From: Takakia lepidozioides
Lineage: Eukaryota; Streptophyta; Takakiopsida; Takakiales; Takakiaceae
Assembly (NCBI GenBank): GCA_030704615.1
Contig: CM060733.1
Span: 58,528,001-58,592,000 of the forward strand
DNA length: 64,000 bases
Reading direction: 5' to 3'
Shown here: positions 1 through 11,335 of the stretch, one piece after another
How positions within the stretch are numbered: the stretch's first letter is position 1
Layout of the letters: each line of letters opens with the position of its first letter
Made by a program: the position numbers and the translations under genes
Notes under the pieces: generated by a model
The model's input: the letters and a program-made list of their open reading frames with translations, nothing else
Database searches by the model: none
Told to the model about the DNA's origin: nothing

Positions 1-1430
1 CACAGTGACTTTCTCTCCATTTTGGGTTTCCAAGGAAATTCACTGGCATCACCGATGTTAGATAAATGATACTCATTCAGCTTCATGTCACCCCAGCATG
101 CCAAGACTTGGCTACTGAAAACGAGGACAAAAGATCAGGAGACAAAGCTTCGATATTCAAAGAATCTTTTTTTCTTTCGAGAATTTTGCAGAGACTGCAA
201 TATGCACAAAACAATCGCTACCAAAGAGACGATATCGTTCTCGTAGAATGATGGTCTTTGGACCAGCTGCATACGAAAGACGTAGATGCTTCCACTTCGA
301 GCACGGCGAAATTTCATAGCAAGCAACCAAACGATCAACTCAATGTGGAGGAGAGACCACACCATAACACTCGAAAGACAGATGAATTTCTAGATCGAAG
401 GACGTGGGAATCTTTGGTCCCAACAAAGGTGCAGAGAAGCTTTTGCAAGGTCTTCTCGCACCTTTGTGGATGATGGATAGATGATAAAGTGAGTCCAATG
501 TACAGATAACGGACGGAGAATACGAAATCTGTTTAGACGTAACGAGAACTGGTTAGGTCAAAAAAAGCTGGCATCCATAAATGCTTTGGCAGGCACAAGC
601 ATGGGCCGCCCGTGCAGACCGGACTGGCCCGTACCAAGCGCGGGTGCAGACGGCCGTGGTTAACAGGGGCCCGGGCCGCGCGGGGCGAAGGTACGTCGCC
701 ACGTCGCATGGAAGCTTCCATGGGGACATGTTGATTCCCATGGTGCCCCCAAGATGCGCGTCGGCTTGCCGGAAAGTGTGTCGGCAACTGCCCGGCTGCG
801 TGTTTAGCCATCTCATGATTTGGGATATGTAGCTGTTGAACTAAAGTTAGAAAACCCTAAAAATAGGAGAAACGCTTTTGCGTAATCCGTGGATAAGGGA
901 ATGAATGGGGGATTCTGTCCGCACAGGTTGACCGATCCACATTTATACCGGATGCAAGTTTGTTTATTCATGGTTTCCTTTAATAGTACAGTCTGCCCTG
1001 GATAAATGTTAACAGTCGGGAGGAGTGTTTTTTTTTTCATATTTCTAAAATCGCTGGCGGGGCCACCTGTGAATTCTACCCAGTGCCCATGTGGCGAGAA
1101 TATCGAGGTAGCATAGTTAGAGAAGTGGCCACATTCCAGGTGTCACGTTTTGACTTGTCCACGTCATCAAGATTAGGCCCCTGAAATTTATCTGCTGCTG
1201 CTTTTTGGCGAAAAAGTCAGATTTTACCCCCCATAATTCCTTTGTACAAGTAGCTGACGGAGTTTCCAGGTCGAAATTTGGCGATTTTTCGCCAGAAAGA
1301 AAAACAGTGGTGGGGAGTAGAAAGAAAATAACATTTAGACAAGGTTAATTGTAGCACATTAACATTTATATTTAACAAATATATATTTTTAGAAATTAAC
1401 ACTTATGAAATAAATTGTAATATATGGAGT
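1..1430. other. No gene seen; GC-rich patch at 590-800
   Basis: I see no supported gene here. The open frames between 533 and 832 overlap on both strands inside a GC-rich patch and show no recognisable domain. Confidence 0.5.
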
Positions 1431-1439
1431 CATTCTTTC

Positions 1440-2441
1440 TTTCTTTTCTTTTTTTCTTTTTTTCTTTTTTGGCAGAACAGGGGACGGAGCCCTGGAAATT
1501 TATTAAATAAAAGCGAGGAAAAAATAACCTCGGAGAAAACAACCATGGAAGATGAAAAAGGGGACACTGCCCGAGACCTAGGTCCTACACACTAAGGGAC
1601 AGAATCCGTGGTGGATCTGCTAAGAGGGAGAATTTTATGAAGATTAACACGAGGAGATGTCGAAGGAGAGGTCTCCTTTTGATTTGCCCTTCCTAAGACG
1701 TATGTGACGCCAATTGACATCCGAGTCTTCCTGCTGCTGCTGAGATTGCTGAGCTTGCTAAGCACTAGTAGAGGACAACCGTTGATTCTTATGTTCTTGA
1801 GCAGAGGAATCTGCCTTTCCCCCAGGTGTTATCAAAGCTAGAGAGAAGTTGCATCCTCTTTCTTTGCGCGCATCTAGCAAGAGCTGCACCCAAAACCCTC
1901 GAGGCCTTCCGTGCTTCAGACATTAAGTCTGAGTGAACTCTATGCATCAACAATTTCACACAAGGTTGAACCCCACCATACACCAGGGAGCACCTAATCT
2001 CCAAATATTCCAAAGGGTATGAGCCCTTAAAATTGCCCAAACTGGACAAACACTCCAAATGGCACCATTGTCCAAGTTCAAAAGCAAAACCGGGACGTTG
2101 ATGGAAACATTCGGATTCCAGAGGTGGTAGAATCTGCAGAACCGTGACCATATGAACGCAGCCAATGGACAGAAGACCAGACACTACTCTATGGACTCTT
2201 CTAGCCCTAATTGGCAGATAGAACAAAGACTAGGGGAGCCAGAAATGAATTGGAAAACCGGCAAAATTCTGTTGGCAATCTTCCACAGGAACCCCGAGAC
2301 CTTCGCAGCCCGGTCCTTCCTCCACATATCCCTCCAAATGGATTTCCAGTCAACCGGTGGTGGAGCCAAATGCCTCCACTTAGAGTTCCATTTGGTAGAA
2401 AAAATCACTGGAGGCCTTAGCACGGAGTAAGCCAGTTTCAC
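1440..2441 (-). pseudogene. LINE 3' part: zinc-binding region after the reverse transcriptase
   Basis: Read on the minus strand from 2441 down, the frame contains IWRDMWRKDRAAKVSGFLWK followed by ILPVF and then CSICQ. This matches the tryptophan-rich, cysteine-bearing zf-RVT region that follows the reverse transcriptase in plant L1-type LINEs. A second frame (2165-1956) continues with IWSRFCRFYHLWNP and LWNIWRL, so at least one frameshift lies between them. An A-rich stretch on the minus strand at about 1430-1470 could be the 3' tail. The element is dead. The neighbouring 2469-3148 segment is an upstream part of a LINE in the opposite orientation. Confidence 0.6.
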
Positions 2442-2468
2442 CGTGACCCGAAAAATGGGGTGTGTTTC

Positions 2469-3148
2469 TTATCCATCCAAAGCCCCATCTGTGTGCACAA
2501 CAAATTTGACACCATACAATGAATGGGTTTCTCTTGAGATGGCATAGAAGGCAAAACGCCCATCATTAGAGTGCCCTGCCAACCATTCAAGGAGATTTCT
2601 TTGGTTTAACAAAATGGAGCATATAGATATCCATTGGGAAGGAAGGCTGGAGACAATCAAATCCCACGCATTTGCTTTCCTAACTGACAGAGCTCAAGTG
2701 GCAACCGACTAGATTATTGGAAACAGGTACTATTGGTCCTTTGACTCTCCAATCCTACCACTCGGCCAAGAGCAACCTTAGTGAGCTCCGCTCCCTCAAG
2801 GAAGACAACATGAGAAGAAAAGCGGGGGTTAATTGGTCTCTCAAAGGAGAAAAAATGTCTGCCTATTTTTTCCAAAAAACGAAGCAACGGCAGGCCTCTA
2901 CATCCATTTGCTCGTTGAGAAATGGGATGAATGTCCCCCAGACGAGTCCTAAATCCATGGCAGCTGTGGTGGCAGAATACTTTGGCTCCCTATTTGCCCG
3001 TCCACCGGTCTTTGTTGACATTTTGGCTAGCAGGCAATTAGTTCTCCAATCAATCCCCTTGATTCTTTCGCCGCAACACAATTTGGTTCTTAACAAGCCC
3101 TTCACAGAAGAGGAGCTCCTTAGAGCTGTAGAATCTTTGGCCTCTTAA
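2469..3148 (+). pseudogene. LINE internal fragment: linker before the reverse transcriptase
   Basis: The plus-strand frame at 2717-3148 contains NWSLKGEKMSAYFFQKTKQR followed by SICSLRNG and AVVAEYFGSLFA. This is the familiar endonuclease-to-reverse-transcriptase linker of plant LINEs (W...GE....FF....K.R....I..L...G, then YF..LF). No reverse-transcriptase catalytic region follows; the frame stops at 3148. It lies next to, and inverted relative to, the LINE 3' part at 1440-2441, suggesting one inverted copy. Confidence 0.6.
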
Positions 3149-3149
3149 G

Positions 3150-4868
3150 TCCCTTGGCATCTTTTTAAATGGAACAATCCAAGATGCTGCAGTATAGATC
3201 AGACCAGATTCAACATACTAAAAGAGTTTATTTGGCAATGCGTTGTCAAGTTGTATTCGCATTTAGCGTCATATTTGGTCTATTTATTTAGTCCCTGTTG
3301 TATTTGTTTAGAACTAACATTGTGATGCACAAATTGAAATCTCGGTTTGTCAACATTCCTTAAACAGTTTCCAATCATATGTGTAATAAGTTTGGTAATT
3401 TGTTTTGTTTTGTTTTGTTTGTATCGTCATTGAGATCTCCCGAAACCGCAAGGCCTCTACCCAGGGTCTTGATATCGTTAGAAAACCCTCGACACGTAAG
3501 GATATTGCGAGGGTTGCATAAATATTGGACTTGCGGTGTGGCAGATATTGAATTGGAAGTAATTTTTGTCACTATAAACCGATAATACACAATGTACTCA
3601 ACAGCACAAGCCACACTAGCACCAATGAAACTATGAAAACGGTTTTTGCCTCGTAGAGCTTTGCAATGTTCACTACATGATTAGGCAGAGCAACCTTTAT
3701 ATCATTCCATCCAAGTTCTTTTTTGATGAGTTATTTAAACTTTAACATTAACAAACATATACAATGTACAAACCATCATAGTATGTTGCACACAATCTGA
3801 AATCAAATGTGATCTTCCGGCACATGTCAAGAGAGTGGATGCGGGAATGACCGCGTCCGTGAACCCAAACTAAGGAGAATGAAAGGGCATATAAAGTAGC
3901 CATTTGCAAGCTCTTGCACTAAAATCGACACCACGTCACCGACCGACATAACATGCTCAACTCCACTTTGAAGCCAGTGACAAAAGTGTCTCAATGGCTG
4001 TAATTCTGTGGGCAAATCACTATGGCCCAATGGGGGTGCTAGTGGTCAATCGGTTGCGTCCTCGACGTCCTAACTCCCTCGCGCGTGTGCAACTCCAAGT
4101 TGTTCTTGCTTCCAACTGAAGTGCACTCTCATCTCCGACTTTACTATGCAAGGGATGTTCTTTAATACAAACTCATGTACTTGCTCTATCACGGTTTTCG
4201 ATAGTTTCACCCTTTTGACTTCTTTGGCAAAACCATGTCATTGTTTCTTACATCCTCTCCGTCCTTCGACATTGAGATCAGGCCTCTTTGTCCACCATTT
4301 CATGTACTCCGTACATAAATCATAGCATTTTGCAATGTCATGTACTCTTCTGTCATGCTACCCTGGGGATGTCCCTACCTTCGAGATGTCCTTTTGTCAC
4401 ACATGTGCTTTGAGATCTTTCATATAACGCTCCAGAAAATACATCCACCTCAACGTGGACCAGTCCAACAATCTCTGCCTCTTCCATCAAGTACACTACC
4501 AAATGCACTTGGATATCAAATAATTATGAAGGAGAAAGATGCATCTCCAACATACACAAGACTGTTGTCGTCTCTTCTTTCATTTGTTTGAAGTCCTTTT
4601 CTTCCATCTCTTTTGTGTAAACCAACGAACAAAAAGTTGTAGTTACTTCAAACCATGGATAGTGTTGACATCCTCGAATTTGCCCCGTAGAGATGTCATA
4701 GAACAGTTGGGCTCCGGATGGCTCGTATTGTGGTTCAAAAAAATTCATACGACGATACATATGTACTCAACCGCACAGGCCACACTCGTATATATGTAGT
4801 TAAGTTTTTTTTTGTTTTGGTTGATTTCGAATTATCTAATGTGTATTGTAAATAATCTATGTTGCAGG
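3150..4868. other. Intergenic stretch with short dispersed repeats
   Basis: No gene is supported. A segment of about 40 bases around GTACTCAACAGCACAAGCCA at 3580-3620 recurs in diverged form at 4752-4792. A TTTTG-rich run near 3404-3420 precedes a segment (GAGATCTCCC...AACCGC...) that recurs in diverged form near 8285-8400. These look like old repeat fragments. Confidence 0.4.
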
Positions 4869-6060
4869 GAAAAAACAAATGAATGACATGGATGTGTATA
4901 TGCATCCACTGCTTGACGAACTCAAGATACTATGGAATGGAGTTTCAGCTTCTAATACATTAGCACCCACTGGCCAACGTTCTTTTTTCTTGCAAGGGCT
5001 TTTGCTCCGGACAATGCAAGACTATCCAAGTACAATTTAATTTTATATCTCTAACGTTAATATTTATGCTCGTGTATATGTATTTGTGTACTGTCGGCAT
5101 AATTTTTCTTTAGCAATCGTTTGTTTAAATATGAGCGATGGTATTGTGTAGGGCTTTCGTTTGTTTCAGAACTAAGCACAAAAGGACACCAAACATGTCC
5201 ATATTGTGGGGATAACCTTGATGCACGAAATCTGCTCCACCTAAAGAAAATGATCTTTCCTAATTATCGAAAGTTTCTTCCTCCCATCCATCCATGGAGA
5301 ACGAGAGACAAAAGATTATTTGATAGAGCTGAGGATCTAGGAGATCTCCACATGTGCGTACATCCAGATCGCATCGGACGTATTCCCTTAGTACAATTTG
5401 ATTGATAGGCCCATGCTTGGAAAGATTCGAACTCTCAAGTTTTTTTTTTTTATTCCTTCGAATGTTGGGCCACCTGTAATAAATAATAAATGGCGTGAGC
5501 CGTATGCGGGGAGACTTGCACGTACGGTTATAGCCGAAAGATCGGTGCCTACCCACTTAGAGGCACAGAGTTTGGAAAGGTCAGTGGAAAAAGGTGGTGG
5601 ATAAAATACGTTTGCTCGGAAAGAGTGACATGTCATTGATTTCAATCTTTTATGAGTTGCTTTATTGGGAGGGTACGAGTCTGGAATGTACCATAAATAA
5701 TTCTTGGAATGCCATGACATATTAATATGATATTGTTTAGAGTTTAGGGTTTAGGATTTATGACAATTTATATTATATTGTTGAAAAATAATATATTGAA
5801 ATTTCGATATGCAAGATCTAAAAATCCGGCACTTCCTTGATCCTACGCATATTGAGAAAAATGTGTGCTCATCATTCCTTTGTGTATTGGCAAATACAAC
5901 GGAGAAGAAGAAATGCGGCGACAATTCCTTTAATGTGAGGCAAGAGCTTGAAGACCAGAACCACATGACACGACTATGCCCTCAAGAATGGACAGAGATA
6001 ATGTTCCCAAGTGGAAGTACAAGGCATCAACTTGGACATGTACAAAAGAGAAATGCATCT
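4869..6060 (+). pseudogene. CACTA (En/Spm) transposase TNP2 remnant
   Basis: Three plus-strand pieces together resemble a plant TNP2 transposase. At 4873-5030 the frame reads MNDMDVYMHPLLDELKILWN, like the 'ND.DVYL.PLIDEL..LW.G' block. At 5150-5290 it reads ELSTKGHQTCPYC and then RKFLPPIHPWR, like 'STKG..ACPYC...RRFLP..HPWR'. At 5809-5960 it reads LKIRHFLDPTHIEKNVCSSF, matching the very conserved 'LRHNLDVMHIEKNV' block. The pieces are separated by what may be introns plus unrelated sequence. No terminal inverted repeats were recognised. A group II intron domain V lies between the second and third pieces. Confidence 0.7.
5497..5529 (+). ncRNA. Group II intron domain V (organelle-derived)
   Basis: The 33-base segment starts GAGCCGTAT, has an inner stem GCGGG / CTTGC closed by the GNRA tetraloop GAGA, and ends ACGTACGGTT. 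The outer stem AGCCGT pairs with ACGGTT. This is the conserved catalytic hairpin of group II introns, including the AGC triad. The next bases (CCGA-AAGA-TCGG) can form a short hairpin where domain VI would be. Such introns belong to plant mitochondrial or plastid genes, so this is most likely organellar DNA inserted into the nucleus. I could not identify the flanking exon. Confidence 0.75.
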
Positions 6061-9000
6061 TGTGTTGTTTTTTTTTTTCTTGGTCATAGGATCTTAAGGA
6101 TCATGTTTCCCCTTTCCATCTTCACGACTTGTCCAAGGTTATTTTTTTCTAGTTTTTTAAATTTGATTAAAGAGCCTTTGTTGTCATTCTAAAACAATAA
6201 AGTGGGTTATTCCAGCCCAAAAGAATTCCAATAAGGGTCCTTGAATTTTCCACAGGGTTGTTTTTCATGCTCAAAAGCAGGGTGCGCCTAGGAACATCGA
6301 ACGACGGACTACCTAGCAATGGGTGGAGTAGGGATAAATTAATGGCTGAAAATATGGACATGTGTAAGTGTACATGGTGAGATTCTAAAAGCATCATCGT
6401 CACGTAATGTTCTTACATACTTGCGAGATAGAAAGGTGGTGGGGTCCATGTTGTGGCGAGGTTTTTTTGGTTTCGGAAAAGGATGGGCTTTGGGGCTACT
6501 AGAGGAGGATACAGCTACATAGTGGGGTCCATTGTCATTGTACACTAGAGGTTTTTGAGGCTGCGGGAGAATGACGGCGTTGTTGAATGGGGCGCGGATT
6601 CTGAACAAGGCTGAAGGAGGATATGGCTGCATGGTGTAGAGTACGTAATTGGACATGGGGTCGTATTACAGCTTCCACCCAACGTTTCGCAGGGTTCGGC
6701 CCTTCACTTGTCAAGGGAGTTTGCCACATTGCAGCACGTGGCAAGATTGTTTTGGCTATCGTTGCTCTGATAGCGACATCTGGGGTTTGTAGCCCAGTAA
6801 TACTCCCCCATCCCAATTACGTTCGATAATGGCCACCGGTTGACCCTGCTCGCGGCCCCGCCGCTCGCCGGGTCTGCTTGGTGGCCATTCTCTAGTACAT
6901 TACGTACACCTAGAAGAAGGCCCCGAGTGGAAGGGCATTCCATAATTTGAGGCCTTGGAGCCGAGGCCGGTAGCCTAAGGCCCTGGGGGCCAAAAATTCA
7001 GGAATATTGCCCAAAAAATGGAGTTTCCTCTGCGTAAAGAAACATGCTAATTTCTTGATCTTTCCGGTACATCTTGTAGGGTCATTAGACTCTAGTAGCC
7101 TACTCACAGGCTTGCAGATGGCTTTTCTTTTCGCCTAAAAGATGAAGAAATGTGTGTAGGACTAGGTACCTGGTTACATGTATGAAGACTAGGGTTTAGG
7201 GTTTAAAATTTAGGGTTAATCTTAAGGCTCTTGTAGACCCAAGTGAATACGTAGTTTTTTCCTTAGAGCATGACCCTGCAACAAACACTAGAATTTGCAC
7301 CTTAGAGGCTCAAAGCTCAAGCGCTATCCTCCATGTCAAGTGGGAAGATTAAGTGAGCTTCTTAGTCCAACCTTTTGCCTTGAGTGCATGGGTCGAGACA
7401 TAGGTGGATCGCATGTGGTGGGGACAACGACAATACAAAGAGTGAGGGATAAACAACCATTGAGTGCAAATATTCTCAATGCTCTCAATGGGGTTGTGGT
7501 GAGGGCTCCAAATGGGATGGTCATATGTAGAGTGGGGGGTACATAGTGGGGTGGTGTAGGACTCACCTAGACTCAAGCTGGGACTCACGGTGGGAATCCG
7601 TGGCAGTCTATGAACCGGTAAAGAATGCTAGATGGTAGGGATGTAGCCCATAGTAGAGATATAGATCCGTAAACCCTAGCAGGAACCCGAGACTGTCCAC
7701 CCAATCAATCACACATATATCCAAAACGAAAACTCCCGGATTGCACTATATCACCATGATCAAAGCCACCCTAAGTGCAGATCAATGGAATGACCAAGTT
7801 GAAGAGAGTATTTCCAGAAGCCAATCTAATGCCAACCTTATGGCCAATTTGATGGCAAAACGGATAGAGCTTTCAATCCTCCCATTCGGGTCTTCCCCAT
7901 ACACCCGAACTATTTTAAGAAACTATTGTGCGCTGTCCCCCCAAGGAGAAGAGGCTCTTATACTAGCTTTGGCTGGCGTCATATATATAGATATATTGTA
8001 CGCTGTCCGGCGGTCCCAAGGACTGGAGGATTTTATCAACATAATTCTATTATTATTATTATGATCATCAATATATGAAGCAAGGTAGTTTGTTTGTAGT
8101 TTGTTTTGTCGGCTCTCTTCTAGAGAGAGACTTTGCAACATGTTGAAGTCAATGGAGAAGACGTGGTCAAATGACCTTACACCATGTCACGGCAACGATT
8201 GATGATTGATGTGTTGTGCTGAGTCATTCCCCTTATTCTCACCTTCCTCATATGTTTTGCCAAAGCAAGAGAGATCGCCCTGTTAGGCTTGTTTTGTTTT
8301 GCAGCGTTGAGATCTCCCAAACCGCCCCTAACCCTGGTGCTTACCAAATCGAGGCAAACTCTGAATACTAGATGGTACTGTTGGAAAGCCCTCGATGAGG
8401 AGGGGTGCACCGACTTAGTCTCATAATTTTTGGACATACAACGCGTGGGAGATATGGAATTTCAAGTACTATTTGTCGCTGGAAAATTTGTAAAAAATAG
8501 CAAAGTGGGCTTTCTTGGAACAATGACGTGGAGATCTCCCAAACTGCAAGGTATCATAATTTTCACCTGTGGATTATTCTGTAATAATAAAGATTATAAA
8601 AAAAGAAAAGAAAAGAAAAATGACTTGTTAGATATTATTTAGGAATAATACGTACCGTTATCGTATATGTGCGCAGAATCTCTTTCGCCGATGAGGATCC
8701 AACGATCCAACGGCGAGGATGCAGCGAGCTTTGGACACGAGGAGTGCGCACGTGTGCCATTTCTGCAGGCAGCAGTTAAGGCGGACCGGGACACCTGTGG
8801 CGAACAGCGAGGCGCCAGCTGTGCGATCTTTACCACAGTGGCCGTTTCTTTCCAGGGTGCGACAAGTCATGTCAACCCTTTGTCGCTCGGAAGCAGACCT
8901 CACAGTTTCCGAGCCGGAAAAAGGGTCCAATAGGTGGTTGGGCCCTGCTGCCCGTTATTACGGCGGGCCCACCGGAGTGCTGCGCTGCACCCACCGGGAA

Positions 9001-9190
9001 CTGCACCGCAGACCAACCCTCCAAGGTCAGACTTCGCCAGAGTTTAGCCAGGTATAGCCACAAATTGCTAATTGGAATTTCGCTGACATGTCTCCATTAC
9101 TTTTACTTTTTACACAGATTCCAGTGCATAAAGATAAAGATAAAGATAAAGATTCTTTAACGTCCAGCGAATTTACAGAGCCTACTGCTC
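6061..9190. other. Gene-poor repeat-derived stretch
   Basis: No gene is supported. TTTAGGG-like telomere-type units occur at about 5742-5757 and 7193-7220 but only two or three at a time. An AT-rich segment at 7955-8005 (CTAGCTTTGGCTGG.GTCATAT) recurs in diverged form at 9785-9820, probably the 3' end of a repeat family. An AAAGAT tract (about four units) at 9130-9155 lies just before the SINE. Confidence 0.4.
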
Positions 9191-9317
9191 AACACACAGG
9201 CCATCGAGGGCCCAATGGACGGTCTGAAGGCACATGTTGAAGGATTGAACCCAGGATCACCTATGTTATGCACAGGCAAGGCACAAACACCCAACCACTG
9301 GGCTACCTGCTCGAGTG
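9191..9317 (-). mobile_element. tRNA-derived SINE, copy 1
   Basis: On the minus strand this segment carries an A-box-like TAGCCCAGTGG and a B box GGTTCAATCC, the internal RNA polymerase III promoter of tRNA genes. The rest does not fold as a normal tRNA. A second copy of the same length lies at 27400-27526 with only a few differences. The AAAGAT tract at 9130-9155 sits on the side where a 3' tail is expected. Confidence 0.65.
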
Positions 9318-11335
9318 CATAGTCCGCCCTGGTGTGGCGGCAGGCTCGCCGGTATCATCCATATTCGATTTAGTTTCATGGTTACGGTGCGGACACAGCT
9401 GCTCCCGATCATGAGTTTTAAGTAATTTGTTGTGGTCAGTAAAAATTGACCAAGGTGCCGTCTAACAATTGACAACTTGTATTTTATAATATGTAGTTCT
9501 GATTATTTCAAAATTTGGGAAACTAATAACCTCCTTGGAAAAAAAAAAACTCCTGATCAGGTTAGTAGCAAAAACCTGAGTTAATCAATGCTGTCTACTT
9601 TACCTACCAGTTGTTTTCACCGGTTATTTCTTGTTTTGAAAACTGCCGGTGAAGTGGGTTTGTCTACGATCAAAGAACCACCCAACATTGGTTGATAATG
9701 GTGAGAGCGGTTTGAAAGCGTGGGTAGTTGAGGGCTCCAACAGGCATAAGCCTTCCCTGTCTAACTTAGGTGTTTTGCTCTTATTTACGCTAGCTTCGGC
9801 TGGAGTCATATGTATATATATTTTTCTTTGTAAAGATAGGCACAAATTTCCCATGATTGGATGTAAATTGTGAACGGGAATATGGAGGAGGTAAAGTTCT
9901 TAGCTGAGGACTTGCCCTTTCTTTTTCCCTCAAAGGCAGAGGAGTCGTGGGCGCCAAGACAGAGTCCAAAACCCAGGAAAGGCAAGTAGTGAAGCACTGC
10001 TAAAACATTACCCGCTGCCCCGGCCCCTGCCCGGAATATGATGGCTGTATTCCGGGCAGAGCATGAAGTCCAACGACAGGGAAATTCTGGTGGGGGATGT
10101 CACTATATTCTTTTTGAGCAGTGCTGAGCCGCGGGAGGGGCAAGGCCGGCTACATTCCAATATTCCCCTCCTCTTGATCGCAATCGGAAATAATCTATCA
10201 TGCGGAGTGCACTTTACATCCAGGTTTGGCTACTTTAACAATTTCTTTTCCCTTCAATAATTGTTTTCTAATTTTTTTCCCTTCAATAATCATTCAATAA
10301 AATTAAAACATTCCCGGCGGCCAATATTGAAAAAGTTGGAGAGCTATCATTATTTGAGAGAATCCGGGATGTGGTGTGAAAGATCCTTATCCCCCAAAAC
10401 ATGCCTGCCACCAGGTAATAACTACACTGCCCCCACGCCGCACCTGGTTCTAGAACTTACCCCACTCAACCCTCAACCATGGTAAAACCTGAAAACACAG
10501 AATAAAAATAGAAAAACATAATGGCAGAGAATACATTGAAAGGTACTTCTAGAAGCTTCTGCGTGCCAAAGATTTTGATACCAACCAAGCGTGAAGCTGC
10601 CTCACAACGTGCTGGGTTCGACTCCGCATGCGCTGTGCGTATTGATGAGGGCCCAACAGCTACAGGTTGTTTTGGAATAAAGGGAGAGCACAAGAAGCTT
10701 TTCGAAATAAAGGTGGCGTGGTGGGGGGCGCGAATAAAAGGGACGACGGGGGGGCTGCACTCTCGTCTCTCCACTCGAGGCCTGCTCTGCTCCGAGGCCC
10801 CGCGTTATCGGAGCTGCGTTCTGCGGACGTATTTGGCCTGTGTATGTGGCCCTGCTCTCACACTCTTCTCGCACAGCGCAGTCTGACAGCAAAGGACAAG
10901 CTCCAAGCAATCCGTCCTGCGCTCTGTGCAGGGATTGCGCGAGATGGCCGCTGAGCACTTGGATTACGACGGATATTGAGCTTTGCTGCCCTGTGTACCC
11001 GAGCCCGAGGTGCAGAGTAGAGCACTAGGCTAGAAGGTGAAGCGAAGCACTCTCCTCGAGGGAAGTTGTGTTTCCTCTCTGTAGCTCGGGGAGAGGAGAG
11101 AAAAGACCTATATCACACCTATGTCACTGGCATTTTCTACAGCAGCTTGGATTAGTGGAGGAGCGAAAGCATTAATCGAGGCTTGATTTTGGTGCCTGGC
11201 TGTGAGGGAGAGAAAGGCGTTGTAGCGGGGAGATTAAGCTCACTCGGTGACGTTGTGGAGGGAGATCGAGTGCAGATGAGTGTGTAGTAGCAGGGGAGAA
11301 TTTGGTGAGCAAGGAGGAGGGGGCACCTGCTCAAG
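9318..11335. other. Upstream region of the ABC transporter gene
   Basis: No coding region is supported. The last roughly 500 bases before the ATG at 11336 become GC- and GA-rich, as expected for a promoter and 5' untranslated region. I could not place a TATA box or transcription start. Confidence 0.35.

Noticed and set aside
533-832. Overlapping open frames on both strands
   Set aside because: GC-rich composition keeps frames open by chance. There is no domain, promoter or splice context.
7190-7220. TTTAGGG telomere-type units (also at 5742)
   Set aside because: Only two or three degenerate units, too few for an interstitial telomere.
10600-10640. GGTTCGACTCC, a tRNA B-box-like motif
   Set aside because: No matching A box at the right distance and no cloverleaf, so not called a SINE or tRNA.
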